Positions 8,270 through 18,064 of a stretch of DNA of 50,274 nucleotides are shown here, piece after piece. The position numbers were made by a program, and so were the translations under genes. Location of the stretch: positions 1 through 50,274 of the forward strand of contig CALXWL010000005.1 of NCBI GenBank assembly GCA_944392385.1. Reading direction: 5' to 3'. The DNA is from an uncultured Clostridia bacterium. GTDB taxonomy: Bacteria > Bacillota > Clostridia > TANB77 > CAG-508. Below the pieces are notes generated by a model, which was given only the letters and a program-made list of their open reading frames with translations, ran no database searches and was not told the origin of the DNA. Within the stretch, counting starts at the first letter, position 1. Each line of letters opens with the position of its first letter.

Positions 8270-9526
8270 CTATCCTACACATTTTGCTCCTATATCTTTT
8301 CTATAATGTGCATTTTTGAAGCTTATTTTTTCTACTTCTTTGTAGGCTTTTTCTATTGCTTGTTTTAATGTGTCTGCTGTTGTAGATACTGCTAATACTC
8401 TACCTCCTGATGTGTATAATTTTCCTTCTTTTTCTTTTGCTCCTGCTATATAAATTTGAGCTTCTATATCTTTTGAAATGTTTATTTCATATCCTGTTTC
8501 ATATTTTTCTGGGTATCCACCTGAAGCCATTATTACACAGCATGCTGATTTATTATTGAATTTTACATTTATTTCTGATAGTTTTTCATTTGCAGTTGCT
8601 ATCATTATATTTAACAAGTCTGTTTCTAAAAGTGGCAGTACTACCTGTGTTTCAGGGTCTCCAAATCTACAATTATATTCAACTACTTTTGGTCCATTTT
8701 TTGTAATCATTAGCCCAAAATATAGGCATCCTTTAAATGTTCTATTTTCTTTATTCATAGCTTCAATTGTTGGAATAAAAATTTCTTGCATACATTTTTT
8801 AGCAATATCATCAGTATAATATGGATTAGGTGCAATCGTTCCCATTCCACCTGTGTTTAGGCCTTTGTCTCCATCTAATGCTCTTTTATGATCCATTGAT
8901 GAGACCATTGGTATAATTTTTTTTCCATCTGTAAATGTTAAAACTGAGACTTCTGGTCCTTCCATAAATTCTTCTATAACAACTTTTGCACCACTTGCAC
9001 CAAAAACCTTATCTTCCATAATTGTTTTAACTGCTTTTTTAGCTTCTTCTAAAGTGTTTGCTATTATTACTCCTTTTCCAAGTGCTAGTCCATCTGCTTT
9101 TATAACTGTTGGAATTGGAGCTGTTTCTAAGTATTTAATAGCTTCTTTGCTATCTGAAAATACTTCATATTTTGCTGTTGGAATATTATATTTTTTCATT
9201 AAATTTTTAGCGAAAACTTTACTTCCTTCTATTATTGCTGCTTTCTTATTAGGTCCAAAGCACTTAATCCCTGCTTTTTCTAATTCATCTACTGCACCTA
9301 AAACAAGCGGGTCATCTGGTGCAACTATTGCAAAATCAATATTGTTTGATATGGCAAACTCTACCTGTTTTTCTATTTCTTTTGCTCCGATATTTACACA
9401 AATGGCATCTTGTGCTATTCCGCCATTGCCTGGCAGAGCATATATTTTATCTACATTTGGATTTTCCTTTATTTTTTTTATAATGGCATGTTCTCTTCCA
9501 CCACTACCAATTACCATTACATTCAT
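8270..9526 (-). CDS. purD: Phosphoribosylamine-glycine ligase
   Basis: Step 2 of IMP synthesis: PRA + Gly + ATP to GAR. 418 residues from the ATG at 9526, which has GGGAGG upstream. The frame is open further upstream, but the N-terminus MNVMVIGSGGREHAI is the family's, so the longer start is rejected. ATP-grasp features visible are the VIKADGLALGKGVIIA lid, GPEVSVLTF, GGMGTIAP and EYNCRFGDPETQ. Second-last gene of the operon. Confidence 0.96.
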   Translation of the reverse strand: MNVMVIGSGGREHAIIKKIKENPNVDKIYALPGNGGIAQDAICVNIGAKEIEKQVEFAISNNIDFAIVAPDDPLVLGAVDELEKAGIKCFGPNKKAAIIEGSKVFAKNLMKKYNIPTAKYEVFSDSKEAIKYLETAPIPTVIKADGLALGKGVIIANTLEEAKKAVKTIMEDKVFGASGAKVVIEEFMEGPEVSVLTFTDGKKIIPMVSSMDHKRALDGDKGLNTGGMGTIAPNPYYTDDIAKKCMQEIFIPTIEAMNKENRTFKGCLYFGLMITKNGPKVVEYNCRFGDPETQVVLPLLETDLLNIMIATANEKLSEINVKFNNKSACCVIMASGGYPEKYETGYEINISKDIEAQIYIAGAKEKEGKLYTSGGRVLAVSTTADTLKQAIEKAYKEVEKISFKNAHYRKDIGAKCVG

Positions 9527-9563
9527 ATTATACCTCCCTAAAATAAATATTAAATCCTTTTTA

Positions 9564-10748
9564 TTAATGATGGAATAAACGTACTCCTGTAAAGCACATA
9601 GCCATGCCATATTTATCGCATTCATCAATAACATTTTGGTCTCTTATTGAGCCACCAGGTTCTGCTACATAAGTTACTCCGCTTTTTGCTGCTCTTTCTA
9701 TATTATCACCAAATGGGAAAAATGCATCACTTGCAAGAGAAACACCTTTTATTTTTGATAAATATTCTTGCTTTTCTTTCTTTGTAAATGCATCCGGTTT
9801 TTTAGTAAAGAACTGTTCCCAAGTTCCATTTTTTAATAAATCTTGATAGTCATCTGAAATGTATAAATCTATTGCGTTATCTCTTTCTGGTCTTTTTACG
9901 TCTTCTTTGAATGGTAAATTTAGTACTTTTTCACTTTGGCGTAAATGCCATATATCTGCTTTATTTCCGGCTAATCTTGTACAATGTATTCTTGATTGCT
10001 GGCCAGCTCCAACTCCAATTGCTTGTCCTTCACTTGCATAACATACTGAATTTGATTGTGTGTATTTTAAAGTTATTAGTGCTATTATTAAATCTTGTTT
10101 TGCTTGGTCTGGAATTTCTTTATTTTTAGTTACAACATTTTCTAATATTTTTTCATTGATTTTTACATTATTTCTACTTTGTTCAAAAGTTATTCCATAA
10201 ACTTGTTTTTGTTCTATTTCTTCCGGTTCATAGTTTTCATCTATTTGTACTATATTATATAAACCTTTTTTCTTTGTTTTTAATAGTTCTAATGCTTCTT
10301 TAGAATAACTTGGTGCTATTACTCCATCTGAGACTTCTCTATAAATTAATTTTGCTGTTATAATATCACATTCATCACTTAATGCTATCCAGTCTCCAAA
10401 TGAAGACATTCTATCTGTTCCTCTTGCTCTAGCATAGGCACATGCTAATTTTGATTTATCTAAATCTTCTATATCATCTACAAAACATGCTTTTTTTAAT
10501 TTATCTGGTAGAATAGTTCCTATTGCTGCTGATGTTGGACTTACATGTTTAAATGATGTTGCAGCTGGCATATTTAAAGCCTGTTTTAACTCTTTTACTA
10601 GTTGCCAACTATTAAATGCATCTAAGAAATTTATGTATCCTGGTTTTCCATTTAGTATTTTTATTGGTAATTCTGCTCCATTTTTCATAAAAATTCTTGC
10701 TGGTTTTTGGTTTGGATTGCAGCCATATTTTAATTCAAATTCTTTCAT
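9564..10748 (-). CDS. purH: AICAR formyltransferase, stand-alone (PurH C-terminal-like)
   Basis: Converts AICAR to FAICAR with 10-formyl-THF. 394 residues; it starts FELKYGCNPNQKPARIF, which corresponds to the transformylase domain of bifunctional PurH, without the N-terminal MGS-like IMP cyclohydrolase domain. Motifs: KHVSPTSAAIGT, RARGTDRMSSFGDWIALS, CYASEGQAIGVGAGQQSRIHCTRLAG and DAFFPFGDNIE, ending near YVAEPGGSIRDQNVID and MCFTGVRLFHH. The missing cyclohydrolase activity is supplied by the next gene upstream (10760-11476). GGAGGT ribosome site. The symbol is used in the sense of the transformylase half only. Confidence 0.93.
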   Translation of the reverse strand: MKEFELKYGCNPNQKPARIFMKNGAELPIKILNGKPGYINFLDAFNSWQLVKELKQALNMPAATSFKHVSPTSAAIGTILPDKLKKACFVDDIEDLDKSKLACAYARARGTDRMSSFGDWIALSDECDIITAKLIYREVSDGVIAPSYSKEALELLKTKKKGLYNIVQIDENYEPEEIEQKQVYGITFEQSRNNVKINEKILENVVTKNKEIPDQAKQDLIIALITLKYTQSNSVCYASEGQAIGVGAGQQSRIHCTRLAGNKADIWHLRQSEKVLNLPFKEDVKRPERDNAIDLYISDDYQDLLKNGTWEQFFTKKPDAFTKKEKQEYLSKIKGVSLASDAFFPFGDNIERAAKSGVTYVAEPGGSIRDQNVIDECDKYGMAMCFTGVRLFHH

Positions 10749-10759
10749 ATTACCTCCAT

Positions 10760-11476
10760 CTAATTTTTATTTATTAATCTATTTTCTATTTTTCCTGTTT
10801 GCAGATCTATATACCTTACATATAGTGAAATTTTATTTTGTTCATTTAGGTTGCTCCATATTTCATTTGTAAATGTTTCTATTTCATTTGGTATTTCTAT
10901 TCTTTCTGGTTCTCCTTGGAATGTTGGTATTGGATTTCCATCACACATATATGTATGTATAAAATGACCTATCCCTGGTAATGAGTTATATGAAAAAGTA
11001 TATCTATTACATTTGGTTCCAAATTCATCTGCACTTTTTAATATGCTCATTTTGTATGTAAATTCATTTTTGGTTGTATCTACTATTCCACTTATTCTTG
11101 GGGTATAGTTTGGTGCATCTGGTTCAAATTCTCTTGTTTCTAGTGCTTGCTCAAATGTTTTTCCTTGTTTTAGGTATTTATATATTGTATCTGTTTGGTC
11201 TCCATTTGTAACTATTGTTTGTTTTTCTAATACTTTTATTGGAGAGTATATTATAAGTGATGGGTCTTCTACCTTTTCCTTATCAAAAGGATATATTACT
11301 ACTTCTTCTCCATTTTCTACAAATATTCTATTTTGGCTATTTTTGCTTCTTCCCATTATGAAATATGCTATTACTGCATTTTTATCATCTTTTGTTTTTC
11401 CAATTATTATTCCTCTTCCAACATAAGAGTTGTTTTTTAATATATCTTTAATTTGCTTTGTTTCATATATATTCAT
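10760..11476 (-). CDS. purO: PurO-type IMP cyclohydrolase
   Basis: A 238-residue protein matching the IMP_cyclohyd family (archaeal PurO and clostridial relatives) that closes FAICAR to IMP. Landmarks: NNSYVGRGIIIGKTKDD near the N-terminus, YFIMGRSKNSQNRIF, DPSLIIYSPIKV, DQTDTIY, PDAPNYTPRISG and a C-terminal YMCDGNPIPTFQGEP. The start chosen (11476) overlaps the purN stop as ATGA, so translation is coupled; a longer open frame upstream reads into purN and is rejected. Together with the stand-alone transformylase it replaces fused PurH. Confidence 0.88.
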   Translation of the reverse strand: MNIYETKQIKDILKNNSYVGRGIIIGKTKDDKNAVIAYFIMGRSKNSQNRIFVENGEEVVIYPFDKEKVEDPSLIIYSPIKVLEKQTIVTNGDQTDTIYKYLKQGKTFEQALETREFEPDAPNYTPRISGIVDTTKNEFTYKMSILKSADEFGTKCNRYTFSYNSLPGIGHFIHTYMCDGNPIPTFQGEPERIEIPNEIETFTNEIWSNLNEQNKISLYVRYIDLQTGKIENRLINKN

Positions 11477-12079
11477 TTTTTCATCCTTTCCCTTGAAATT
11501 TTTTCTACTGCTTCTGGAAGTATTATCCACTCTGCCTCTTTCATTACTCTTTTTTGCAAAGTTTCTGGTGTATCGTTTTTATTTACTTCTACTTTTTTTT
11601 GGATAATTATTTCTCCACCATCTGGTATCTCATTTACATAATGTACTGTTGCACCGAGTTGTTTTTACTCCCGCTTTTAATACTTCTTCATGTACTTTTA
11701 TTCCATAATATCCCTTTCCGCAAAATGCTGGTATTAATGATGGATGTACATTTACTATTTTCTTTGGGTATTTTGATGTAAAATTTTTGCTTAATATACT
11801 CATAAATCCTGCAAGTACTATAAGGTCTATTTTGTTTGCTTCTATTTGCTCTATTATTTTTTGTTCAAATTCTTCTTGAGTTAGTCCTTGCTCTTTTCTT
11901 GATATAACAATAGTTTTTATGCCGTTTTGTTTTGCTCGTTCTAAAGCATAAGCATCACTTTTGTTTGATATTACAAGTACTATCTCAAATGATGCCTTAT
12001 TTTTTTTTTGATAATCAATTAGTGCCTGTAAGTTCGTTCCTCCTCCTGATACTAGTACTGCTATCTTGGCTTTATTCAT
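11473..12079 (-). CDS. purN: Phosphoribosylglycinamide formyltransferase, read through a CGGT +1 site
   Basis: Step 3: GAR + 10-formyl-THF to FGAR. About 201 residues, normal length, if the +1 step is applied. The N-terminus is MNKAKIAVLVSGGGTNLQAL, then ISNKSDAYALERA, LAGFMSILSKNF and KIVNVHPSLIPAF, with G-x-G-x-H around KGYYGIKVHEEVLKAG. At 11656 an in-frame CGG appears after VKTT. One base later the family sequence resumes as GATVHYVNEIPDGGEII and continues to a TGA that overlaps the purO start. Without the shift the frame stops nine codons later. The conserved T-G-x-T-V-H Gly is what CGGT has to supply. The flanking purM and purO frames are intact. Confidence 0.88.
11653..11656 (-). other. 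CGGT quadruplet / +1 recoding site in purN
   Basis: Coding strand ACA-ACT-CGGT-GCA-ACA-GTA. Family reading Thr-Gly-Ala-Thr-Val-His needs CGGT as one Gly. Residue 142. Confidence 0.85.
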
Positions 12080-12105
12080 ATTATTTTCCTTCCTTATTTT
12101 TCTAT

Positions 12106-13146
12106 TTATTCTAATACGATTTTTTCTGTTTCATTTTTCTCTATTTTACCTATTACATATGCATCTTCTTCATTTTCTTTTAGTATTTCTATAGCTTTTG
12201 TTGCATCTTCTTTGGCTACAACAATTGCCATTCCTACTCCCATATTAAATGTGTTATACATATCTCTTTCTGGGATTTTTCCTTTTTCCATAATTAAGTT
12301 AAATATTGGTAATACTTTTATTTTTGATTTTTCTATTTTTGCACAATATCCATTTGGGATACTTCTTGGAACGTTTTCATAAAAACCTCCTCCTGTAATA
12401 TGTGATACTGCTTTTACTTCTAGATTTTCAAATAGAGCTAACATTGGTTTTACATATATCTTTGTTGGAGTAAGAAGTGTTTCTCCTAGACTTTTCCCTC
12501 CAAGTTCTGCATAATTTGTTTTTAAATCTGTATTTACTATATCAAACACTTTTCTAACTAATGAGAATCCATTTGAGTGTACTCCACTTGATGGAAGTGC
12601 TATTATTACATCTCCTTCTTTAATTTTTGTATTATCTAATATTTTTTCTTTATCAACTACTCCTACTGAAAATCCTGCTAAATCATATTCGTTTTCTGGA
12701 TAAAATCCTGGCATTTCTGCGGTTTCTCCTCCTATTAGGCTACAACTTGCTTGAATACATCCATTTGCTACTCCTTTTACTATTTGCTCTATTTTTTCTG
12801 GATAATTTTTTCCAACTGCGATATAGTCTAGAAATATAAGAGGTTTTGCACCACAGCAAATTATGTCATTTACGCACATGGCTACACAGTCTATACCTAC
12901 GGTATCATGCTTGTCCATCAAAAATGCTATTTTTAGTTTTGTTCCTACTCCATCTGTACCACTTACTAATACTGGATTTTTTGTTTTACTTATATCTAAT
13001 GAAAATAGTCCTCCGAAGCCTCCTATTCCTGATATTTCATTTCCTGTTGCAGTTTTTGCTATGTGCTTTTTCATTAGCTCAACTGCTTTATATCCTGCTG
13101 TTATATCTACTCCTGCTTGTTTATATGCTTCACTATAACTTTTCAT
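12106..13146 (-). CDS. purM: Phosphoribosylformylglycinamidine cyclo-ligase (AIR synthetase)
   Basis: Step 5: FGAM to AIR with ATP. 346 residues, standard. Motifs: [91 protein letters not shown] and [22 protein letters not shown] ribosome site. Intergenic gaps to purF and purN are about 25 bases, as expected in an operon. Confidence 0.97.
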   Translation of the reverse strand: MKSYSEAYKQAGVDITAGYKAVELMKKHIAKTATGNEISGIGGFGGLFSLDISKTKNPVLVSGTDGVGTKLKIAFLMDKHDTVGIDCVAMCVNDIICCGAKPLIFLDYIAVGKNYPEKIEQIVKGVANGCIQASCSLIGGETAEMPGFYPENEYDLAGFSVGVVDKEKILDNTKIKEGDVIIALPSSGVHSNGFSLVRKVFDIVNTDLKTNYAELGGKSLGETLLTPTKIYVKPMLALFENLEVKAVSHITGGGFYENVPRSIPNGYCAKIEKSKIKVLPIFNLIMEKGKIPERDMYNTFNMGVGMAIVVAKEDATKAIEILKENEEDAYVIGKIEKNETEKIVLE

Positions 13147-13171
13147 TTCAATCTTCCCTTCTTTTATATTT

Positions 13172-14602
13172 TTAAGACTTTTCTTCTATTTTTGTTTCAA
13201 ATTTATTTTTTGTTGTTTTCTTTGGGATTTCGGTTGGATATTCATTGTTAAAACATGCTGCACATATATTTTCATTATTTTTCTCACCTATTAGCATTGA
13301 AAGATGTTCTACATTTAAGTAACCTAGACTGTCTACATCTATTATTTTTTCTATTTCTTCTATTGTATGATTACATGCTATTAGATTTTCTCTTGAATCT
13401 ATATCTGTTCCATAATAACAAGGATTTAAAAATGGCGGAGCAGATACTCTCATGTGTACTTCTTTTGCCCCTGCATCTCTTAGTAGTTTTACTATTCTTG
13501 CACAGGTTGTACCTCTTACTATTGAATCATCAATTAAAATTACTCTTTTATTTTTTACTGTATCTGATATTACATTTAATTTAATTTTTACTCTATCTTC
13601 TCTTGTTTTTTGACCTGGTGATATAAAAGTTCTTCCTATGTATTTGTTTTTTATAAACCCTATACCATATGGTATTCCAGATTGATGTGAGTATCCTATT
13701 GCTGCATCTATTCCAGAGTCTGGTACACCTATTACAACATCTGCTTCTACTGGGTGCTCTAGTGCTAAGCAAACTCCTGCATTTAAACGTGCTTGATGTA
13801 CAGATTTGTTTTCTATTACAGAATCTGGTCTTGCAAAATATATATATTCAAATATACACATTGCTTTTTTGGCTTTTCCACAGTGTGTTTCTATTGATCT
13901 TGTACCTTCTTTATCAAATACTATTATTTCTCCTGGTTTTACCTCTCTTATAAGTTTTGCTCCAACTGCATCTAAACTACAACTTTCTGAGGCCACAACA
14001 TATCTGCCATCTTCTGTTTTTCCATAACAAAGTGGTCTAAATCCATGTTTATCTCTTACTGCAATTAGTTTTGCTGGTGACATTATTACTAGTGAATATG
14101 CCCCCTCTATCTTATCCATTGCTTTACTTATTGCCTCTTCAATTGAATTACTGGTTATTCTTTCTTTTGTAACAACATATGCTATTACTTCTGTATCACT
14201 TGTTGTATGAAATATTGAACCATTCATTTCTAGTTCTTGCCTTAGTTCCACACAATTTGTTAAGTTCCCATTATGTGCCAATGCCATATTTCCTTTTATA
14301 TGGTTTACAACTATTGGTTGAGCATTTGTTCTTCCATTACTACCTGTTGTACCATATCTTACATGACCTACTGCAATATTTCCAAGCCCCAATTTTTTTA
14401 ATGTATCTTTTTTAAATACATCATTTACTAAGCCTACATCTTTATATGAATTAAATACTCCTCTATCATTTACCACTATTCCGCAGCTTTCTTGCCCTCT
14501 ATGTTGGAGTGCAAATAATCCATAATATGTAGTTGTTGCTACATCTGTTTTTTCTGGACTATATATTCCAAATACTCCACATTCTTCATGAATTTTTCCC
14601 AT
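13172..14602 (-). CDS. purF: Amidophosphoribosyltransferase, Fe-S type with propeptide
   Basis: First committed step: PRPP + Gln to phosphoribosylamine. The start at 14602 (ATG with AAAGGAA upstream) gives a seven-residue propeptide, MGKIHEE, before the catalytic Cys of CGVFGI; an upstream GTG in frame is less likely. The class II glutaminase domain contains [21 protein letters not shown] and NGNLTN; the PRTase domain has [13 protein letters not shown]. Four cysteine positions seen in the Bacillus Fe-S enzyme are present: [23 protein letters not shown], and the C-x-x-C of ENICAACF. An Fe-S cluster is therefore likely, fitting a strict anaerobe. Confidence 0.96.
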   Translation of the reverse strand: MGKIHEECGVFGIYSPEKTDVATTTYYGLFALQHRGQESCGIVVNDRGVFNSYKDVGLVNDVFKKDTLKKLGLGNIAVGHVRYGTTGSNGRTNAQPIVVNHIKGNMALAHNGNLTNCVELRQELEMNGSIFHTTSDTEVIAYVVTKERITSNSIEEAISKAMDKIEGAYSLVIMSPAKLIAVRDKHGFRPLCYGKTEDGRYVVASESCSLDAVGAKLIREVKPGEIIVFDKEGTRSIETHCGKAKKAMCIFEYIYFARPDSVIENKSVHQARLNAGVCLALEHPVEADVVIGVPDSGIDAAIGYSHQSGIPYGIGFIKNKYIGRTFISPGQKTREDRVKIKLNVISDTVKNKRVILIDDSIVRGTTCARIVKLLRDAGAKEVHMRVSAPPFLNPCYYGTDIDSRENLIACNHTIEEIEKIIDVDSLGYLNVEHLSMLIGEKNNENICAACFNNEYPTEIPKKTTKNKFETKIEEKS

Positions 14603-14637
14603 GAACTTATCATTCCTTTCATTCCAATACACTAATC

Positions 14638-15345
14638 TTACAAGCCTAATCTTTTCATGATTTCTTTATATCCCTTATCAACATCTCCTAGGTCTCTTCT
14701 AAATCTGTCTTTATCTAGTTTTTCTTTTGTAACACTATCCCAGAATCTACATGTATCTGGTGATATTTCATCTGCTAAAACTATTTTGCCATCTTTTGTT
14801 TTTCCAAATTCTAGTTTAAAATCTATTAGTTCTATATTGGCTTCTTTAAAGTATTCTGATAATATTTCATTTATTTTTAGTGCATATTTAGAAATTTCAT
14901 CAATTTCTTCTTTAGTTGCCCATCCCATTGCTAGAATGTGGTATTCATTTACCATTGGGTCTCCTAATTCATCATTTTTATAACAATATTCTAACACTGT
15001 GCTTTGTAGTTTTGTGCCTTCTTCTAAGCCTAATCTTTTTGCAAGTGAGCCTGCTGCAATATTTCTTACAATTACCTCTAATGGAACTATTTTAACTTTT
15101 TTAACAACAGTTTCTCTATCTGATAATTCTTTTACAAAATGTGTTGGTATTCCTTTTTCTTCTAGTAATTTCATTAAGTGGTTTGTTACTCTATTATTAA
15201 CAACCCCTTTTCCTAAAATTGTACCTTTTTTTAAGCCATTAAAAGCTGTAGCATCATCTTTATATGATACTATACAATAATTTTCATCATCTGTAGCAAA
15301 AACTTTTTTTGCCTTTCCTTCATACATTTGATTTGTTTTTTCCAA
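14638..15345 (-). CDS. purC: SAICAR synthetase
   Basis: Step 7: CAIR + Asp + ATP to SAICAR. 235 residues from a TTG start at 15345 that has GGAGGTG six bases upstream; the GTG inside that ribosome site (15360) is a poorer choice. Motifs: [10 protein letters not shown] near the N-terminus, [35 protein letters not shown] and [13 protein letters not shown]. It follows purE by 17 bases. Confidence 0.95.
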   Translation of the reverse strand: MEKTNQMYEGKAKKVFATDDENYCIVSYKDDATAFNGLKKGTILGKGVVNNRVTNHLMKLLEEKGIPTHFVKELSDRETVVKKVKIVPLEVIVRNIAAGSLAKRLGLEEGTKLQSTVLEYCYKNDELGDPMVNEYHILAMGWATKEEIDEISKYALKINEILSEYFKEANIELIDFKLEFGKTKDGKIVLADEISPDTCRFWDSVTKEKLDKDRFRRDLGDVDKGYKEIMKRLGL

Positions 15346-15362
15346 AACAAACACCTCCACAA

Positions 15363-15854
15363 TTAATTATATTTTTCTAATATTTTAGAATCTTTTTCTA
15401 ATATCTTTTGTTCATTTTCTTCTTTAGATTTTTGTAATTTTTGTGCTAAAGTTTCATCTTCTATTGCAAGCATTTGTATAGCAAGGATAGCACTATTTTG
15501 TGCTCCATCTATAGCAACTGTAGCTACTGGAACTCCACTTGGCATTTGCACTGTTGAAAGAAGCGCATCTAAGCCATCCAAAGTAGATGACTTTATAGGT
15601 ATTCCAATTACAGGAAGTGTAGTATTGGCAGCAATTGCACCTGCCAAATGAGCTGCTTTTCCAGCTGCTGCTATAATTACTCCTATGTTATTTTTTCTTG
15701 CATTTACTGCAAAATCTCTTGTTTTATCTGGGGTTCTGTGTGCTGAATAAATATGCACTTCGAATGGAACTTGATACTGTTTAAAAACATCAATTGCTTT
15801 TTCAACTACAGGTAAGTCACTATCACTTCCCATTATAATGGCAACTTTTTTCAT
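15363..15854 (-). CDS. purE: N5-carboxyaminoimidazole ribonucleotide mutase (class I PurE)
   Basis: Step 6b: N5-CAIR to CAIR. 163 residues from ATG 15854 (AGGAAAAG upstream). Signature [35 protein letters not shown] and GVPVATVAI. First gene of the operon, directly behind the ZTP riboswitch. No purK is found in the window, so AIR carboxylation is either supplied elsewhere or spontaneous. Confidence 0.96.
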   Translation of the reverse strand: MKKVAIIMGSDSDLPVVEKAIDVFKQYQVPFEVHIYSAHRTPDKTRDFAVNARKNNIGVIIAAAGKAAHLAGAIAANTTLPVIGIPIKSSTLDGLDALLSTVQMPSGVPVATVAIDGAQNSAILAIQMLAIEDETLAQKLQKSKEENEQKILEKDSKILEKYN

Positions 15855-15889
15855 AAACAATCTTTTCCTTTCCTATTTTATTTTTAGAA

Positions 15890-15932
15890 AAACAACAAGG
15901 CAGTCCCATTTTAAGAATACATAGGACTGCCC
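15890..15932 (-). terminator. Intrinsic terminator of the ZTP riboswitch
   Basis: GGCAGTCC pairs with GGGACTGCC around a short loop and is followed on minus by TTGTTGTTTTTC. The 5' arm overlaps the conserved CUGGGCAG end of the aptamer, so ligand-bound aptamer would prevent terminator formation. Confidence 0.85.
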
Positions 15933-15998
15933 AGACGGTCGACATCAATAAAGTTTTTGCTCCCATGTGGTTTCCCACTTATCCGTCAGTTACAAAAA
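15925..15998 (-). ncRNA. ZTP/ZMP riboswitch (pfl motif)
   Basis: On minus: CTGACGGATAAG, then the invariant hairpin GTGGGAAACCAC and TGGGAGC, a variable linker, and the 3' element GACCGTCTGGGCAG, which forms the pseudoknot in the pfl/ZTP class. It senses ZMP/ZTP (AICAR phosphate), which builds up when 10-formyl-THF is short. It lies immediately before purE and is followed by a terminator, so binding should turn the whole operon on. Both formyl-THF-using enzymes, PurN and the AICAR transformylase, are in this operon. Confidence 0.9.
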
Positions 15999-16018
15999 CT
16001 GAAAATATTTACATATAT

Positions 16019-16047
16019 ATAATACAGTAAAATTTGACAAAAATCAA
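16019..16047 (-). promoter_or_regulatory. Promoter of the purine operon
   Basis: TTGATT, 17-base spacer, TATTAT on minus, about 20 bases before the aptamer begins. Confidence 0.6.
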
Positions 16048-16089
16048 GTTTTTTTTGGAAAAATTTGTATAATACGTTTATAATATTTT

Positions 16090-17007
16090 TTATTTTAAAA
16101 ATCCATTTATTATTTCTTGTTCTGCTTGTTTTTCATCTAAACCTAAAGTCATTAGTTTCATTAATTGTTCTCCTGCAATTTTTCCTATTGTTGCTTCATG
16201 AACTAAATTTGCTTCTAAATTGTTTGCTATAATTGATGGTATTGCTATTACTTTTGCATCGTCTTTTATTATTGCATCACATTCAACATGTCCAAAACAT
16301 TTTGAATTTCCTGTTACTTTTGATTCAAACTGTTGTGTTGAATTTTCTGTTGCAACTGATCTTGATGTTACTTTTGTGCTTGAGTTTTCTCCGTTTAATT
16401 CTACTTCAAACATTGTTTTTGCATATTGGGTTCCATGTGTCATTATTTTTTCTGATATTAGCAAATTTGTATTGTCTTCTAATATTCCTTTTGTTGTTCT
16501 TATTGTTGAATCTACTCCTTTTATTTGAACTGATTCCATCTCTAGGTTACTTCCATTTTTTAGATAAACTTCTGTTACTGGATTTAATATTTTTTTTCCG
16601 TCTCCTTTTCCTTCACCATAATGTTTTTCTATATATTTTACTTTTGCTCCTTCTTCCAAGAAAAATCTATGAATTCCATCATGCCTAGAGTCTGCATGAT
16701 GATCATTATGTATTCCACAACCTGCAATAATTATTACGTTTGCATTTTTTCCTATATAAAAATCATTATATACTACATCTGTTAATCCACTTTCTGTTAT
16801 TATAACTGGAATATGAACAAATTCAAATTTTGTATTTTCTTTTACATATACATCTATTCCCTGTTTGTCAGTTTTAGTTACAATATTAACATTTTCTGTT
16901 ACTTTTCGCTCTACTCCTTTTCCGTTTTTTCTTATATTATATGCTCCTTCTATATTACCTTCTATATCTGAAATTTCTTTTAATAAATTTGCATCAACTT
17001 TTTCCAA
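16090..17007 (-). CDS. smsB: SmsB/SufBD-like Fe-S scaffold protein
   Basis: A 305-residue SufB/SufD family protein, shorter than SufB (about 470) or SufD (about 430), with the family C-terminus: FGHVECDAI, AIPSIIANNLEANLVHEATIG and GEQLMKLMTLGLDEKQAEQEI, plus a Cys in CFGHVECDA. With the ATPase gene directly upstream it makes the two-gene minimal SUF (SMS) system that builds Fe-S clusters. The TTG start follows the smsC stop TAA without a gap, behind AGGAGGAG, so the two are translated together. No sufS or sufU is nearby. Confidence 0.88.
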   Translation of the reverse strand: MEKVDANLLKEISDIEGNIEGAYNIRKNGKGVERKVTENVNIVTKTDKQGIDVYVKENTKFEFVHIPVIITESGLTDVVYNDFYIGKNANVIIIAGCGIHNDHHADSRHDGIHRFFLEEGAKVKYIEKHYGEGKGDGKKILNPVTEVYLKNGSNLEMESVQIKGVDSTIRTTKGILEDNTNLLISEKIMTHGTQYAKTMFEVELNGENSSTKVTSRSVATENSTQQFESKVTGNSKCFGHVECDAIIKDDAKVIAIPSIIANNLEANLVHEATIGKIAGEQLMKLMTLGLDEKQAEQEIINGFLK

Positions 17008-17715
17008 TTATGCTTCTCCTCCTAACCTGCAACATGGTTTTGAAAGTATAGTACCTACTATATCTTCTGCTTTACCTACTTTTTCTAATTTTCCAGAGTT
17101 TAATAAGATTATTTGGTCTGCAATATTTAATATTCTTTCTTGATGAGATATTATAAGTGTTGTTCCTTTTGTTAATTTACTCATGTCTTCAAATACTTTT
17201 ATTAAGTTATTAAAGCTCCATAAATCTATTCCCGCTTCTGGTTCATCAAATATTGTGAGTTTTAAATTTCTAACTGCTACTGTTGCAATTTCTATTCTTT
17301 TTATCTCCCCTCCTGAAAGTGAAGAATTTATTTCTCTATCTACATATTCTTTTGCACATAATCCCACTTTTGATAAAATCTCACATGCTTCTTTTTTTGA
17401 TATGTTTTTTCTTGCTGATAGCTTTATTAAATCATATACTGTAATTCCTTTAAATTTAACTGGTTGCTGAAATGCAAAACCTATACCTAAATTTGCTCTT
17501 TCATTTATTGGCATATCACTTATATCTTTACCATCAAAAAGTACTTGTCCTTCATCTTGTTTATTTATACCCATTATAATTTTAGCAAGTGTAGACTTTC
17601 CAGAGCCATTTGGACCTGTAATAACATAGTATTGATTATCTTCTAATTTTAAATTTATGTTATCTAGTATTTTCTTGTTATCTCTTGTGAAATTTATGTT
17701 TTTTAATTCTAACAT
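17008..17715 (-). CDS. smsC: SmsC/SufC-like ABC ATPase
   Basis: A 235-residue soluble ABC ATPase. Walker A is GPNGSGKST (about 35-43), the Q-loop is FAFQQPVKFKGITV, the signature is NSSLSGGEIKRIEI, Walker B is LTIFDEPEAGID, and the switch His is in LIISHQE. The Q-loop and 'DEPEAGID' text are SufC-like. It partners the scaffold SmsB in Fe-S cluster assembly and would support the Fe-S enzyme PurF. The start is ATG 17715 with GAGGAGG upstream. Confidence 0.9.
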   Translation of the reverse strand: MLELKNINFTRDNKKILDNINLKLEDNQYYVITGPNGSGKSTLAKIIMGINKQDEGQVLFDGKDISDMPINERANLGIGFAFQQPVKFKGITVYDLIKLSARKNISKKEACEILSKVGLCAKEYVDREINSSLSGGEIKRIEIATVAVRNLKLTIFDEPEAGIDLWSFNNLIKVFEDMSKLTKGTTLIISHQERILNIADQIILLNSGKLEKVGKAEDIVGTILSKPCCRLGGEA

Positions 17716-17820
17716 TATATAAAAAATCCTCCTCTTGGGTTTGTTATTTCCACACCTATATTATTTTATCATATTTTCTGTATATAATAAAGTTAATTTT
17801 ATTCTTAAATTTTTTTCTAA

Positions 17821-18024
17821 TCATTTTTTTCTTTCATTATTTATTGTATTTATAATATTTTTAATTTTTTTCATGATTTTAGTAAAAAGATTTTCTTTAT
17901 ATTTAATTAGTTGCATATTATTTTGACTTTCTTTATCTACTTGTTCTTCTATTTTTGATTCTGGCAATAATGTACTTTTGTTTCCTTCATAATGATATGC
18001 CTTGCGTACATCATCACTGTGCAA
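17821..18024 (-). CDS. Possible small hypothetical protein
   Basis: A 67-residue frame from a TTG, without a convincing ribosome site and directly after the palindrome GCAATATTATTGC. The content is charged, with a basic C-terminal half (TKIMKKIKNIINTINNERKK). No family recognised. It may be real but is not well supported. Confidence 0.3.
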   Translation of the reverse strand: MHSDDVRKAYHYEGNKSTLLPESKIEEQVDKESQNNMQLIKYKENLFTKIMKKIKNIINTINNERKK

Positions 18025-18064
18025 TAATATTGCTTACTTTTTTATAAGTTACATTATTTGCATT

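Noticed and set aside
9527-9634. Longer purD start giving 36 extra residues
   Set aside because: The extension overlaps the 3' end of the AICAR transformylase gene, and GGGAGG precedes the internal ATG that begins the family's N-terminus.
15933-16000. Guanine/adenine purine riboswitch before purE
   Set aside because: The conserved elements are those of the pfl/ZTP class; the TATAxG..loop-loop pattern of purine aptamers is absent.
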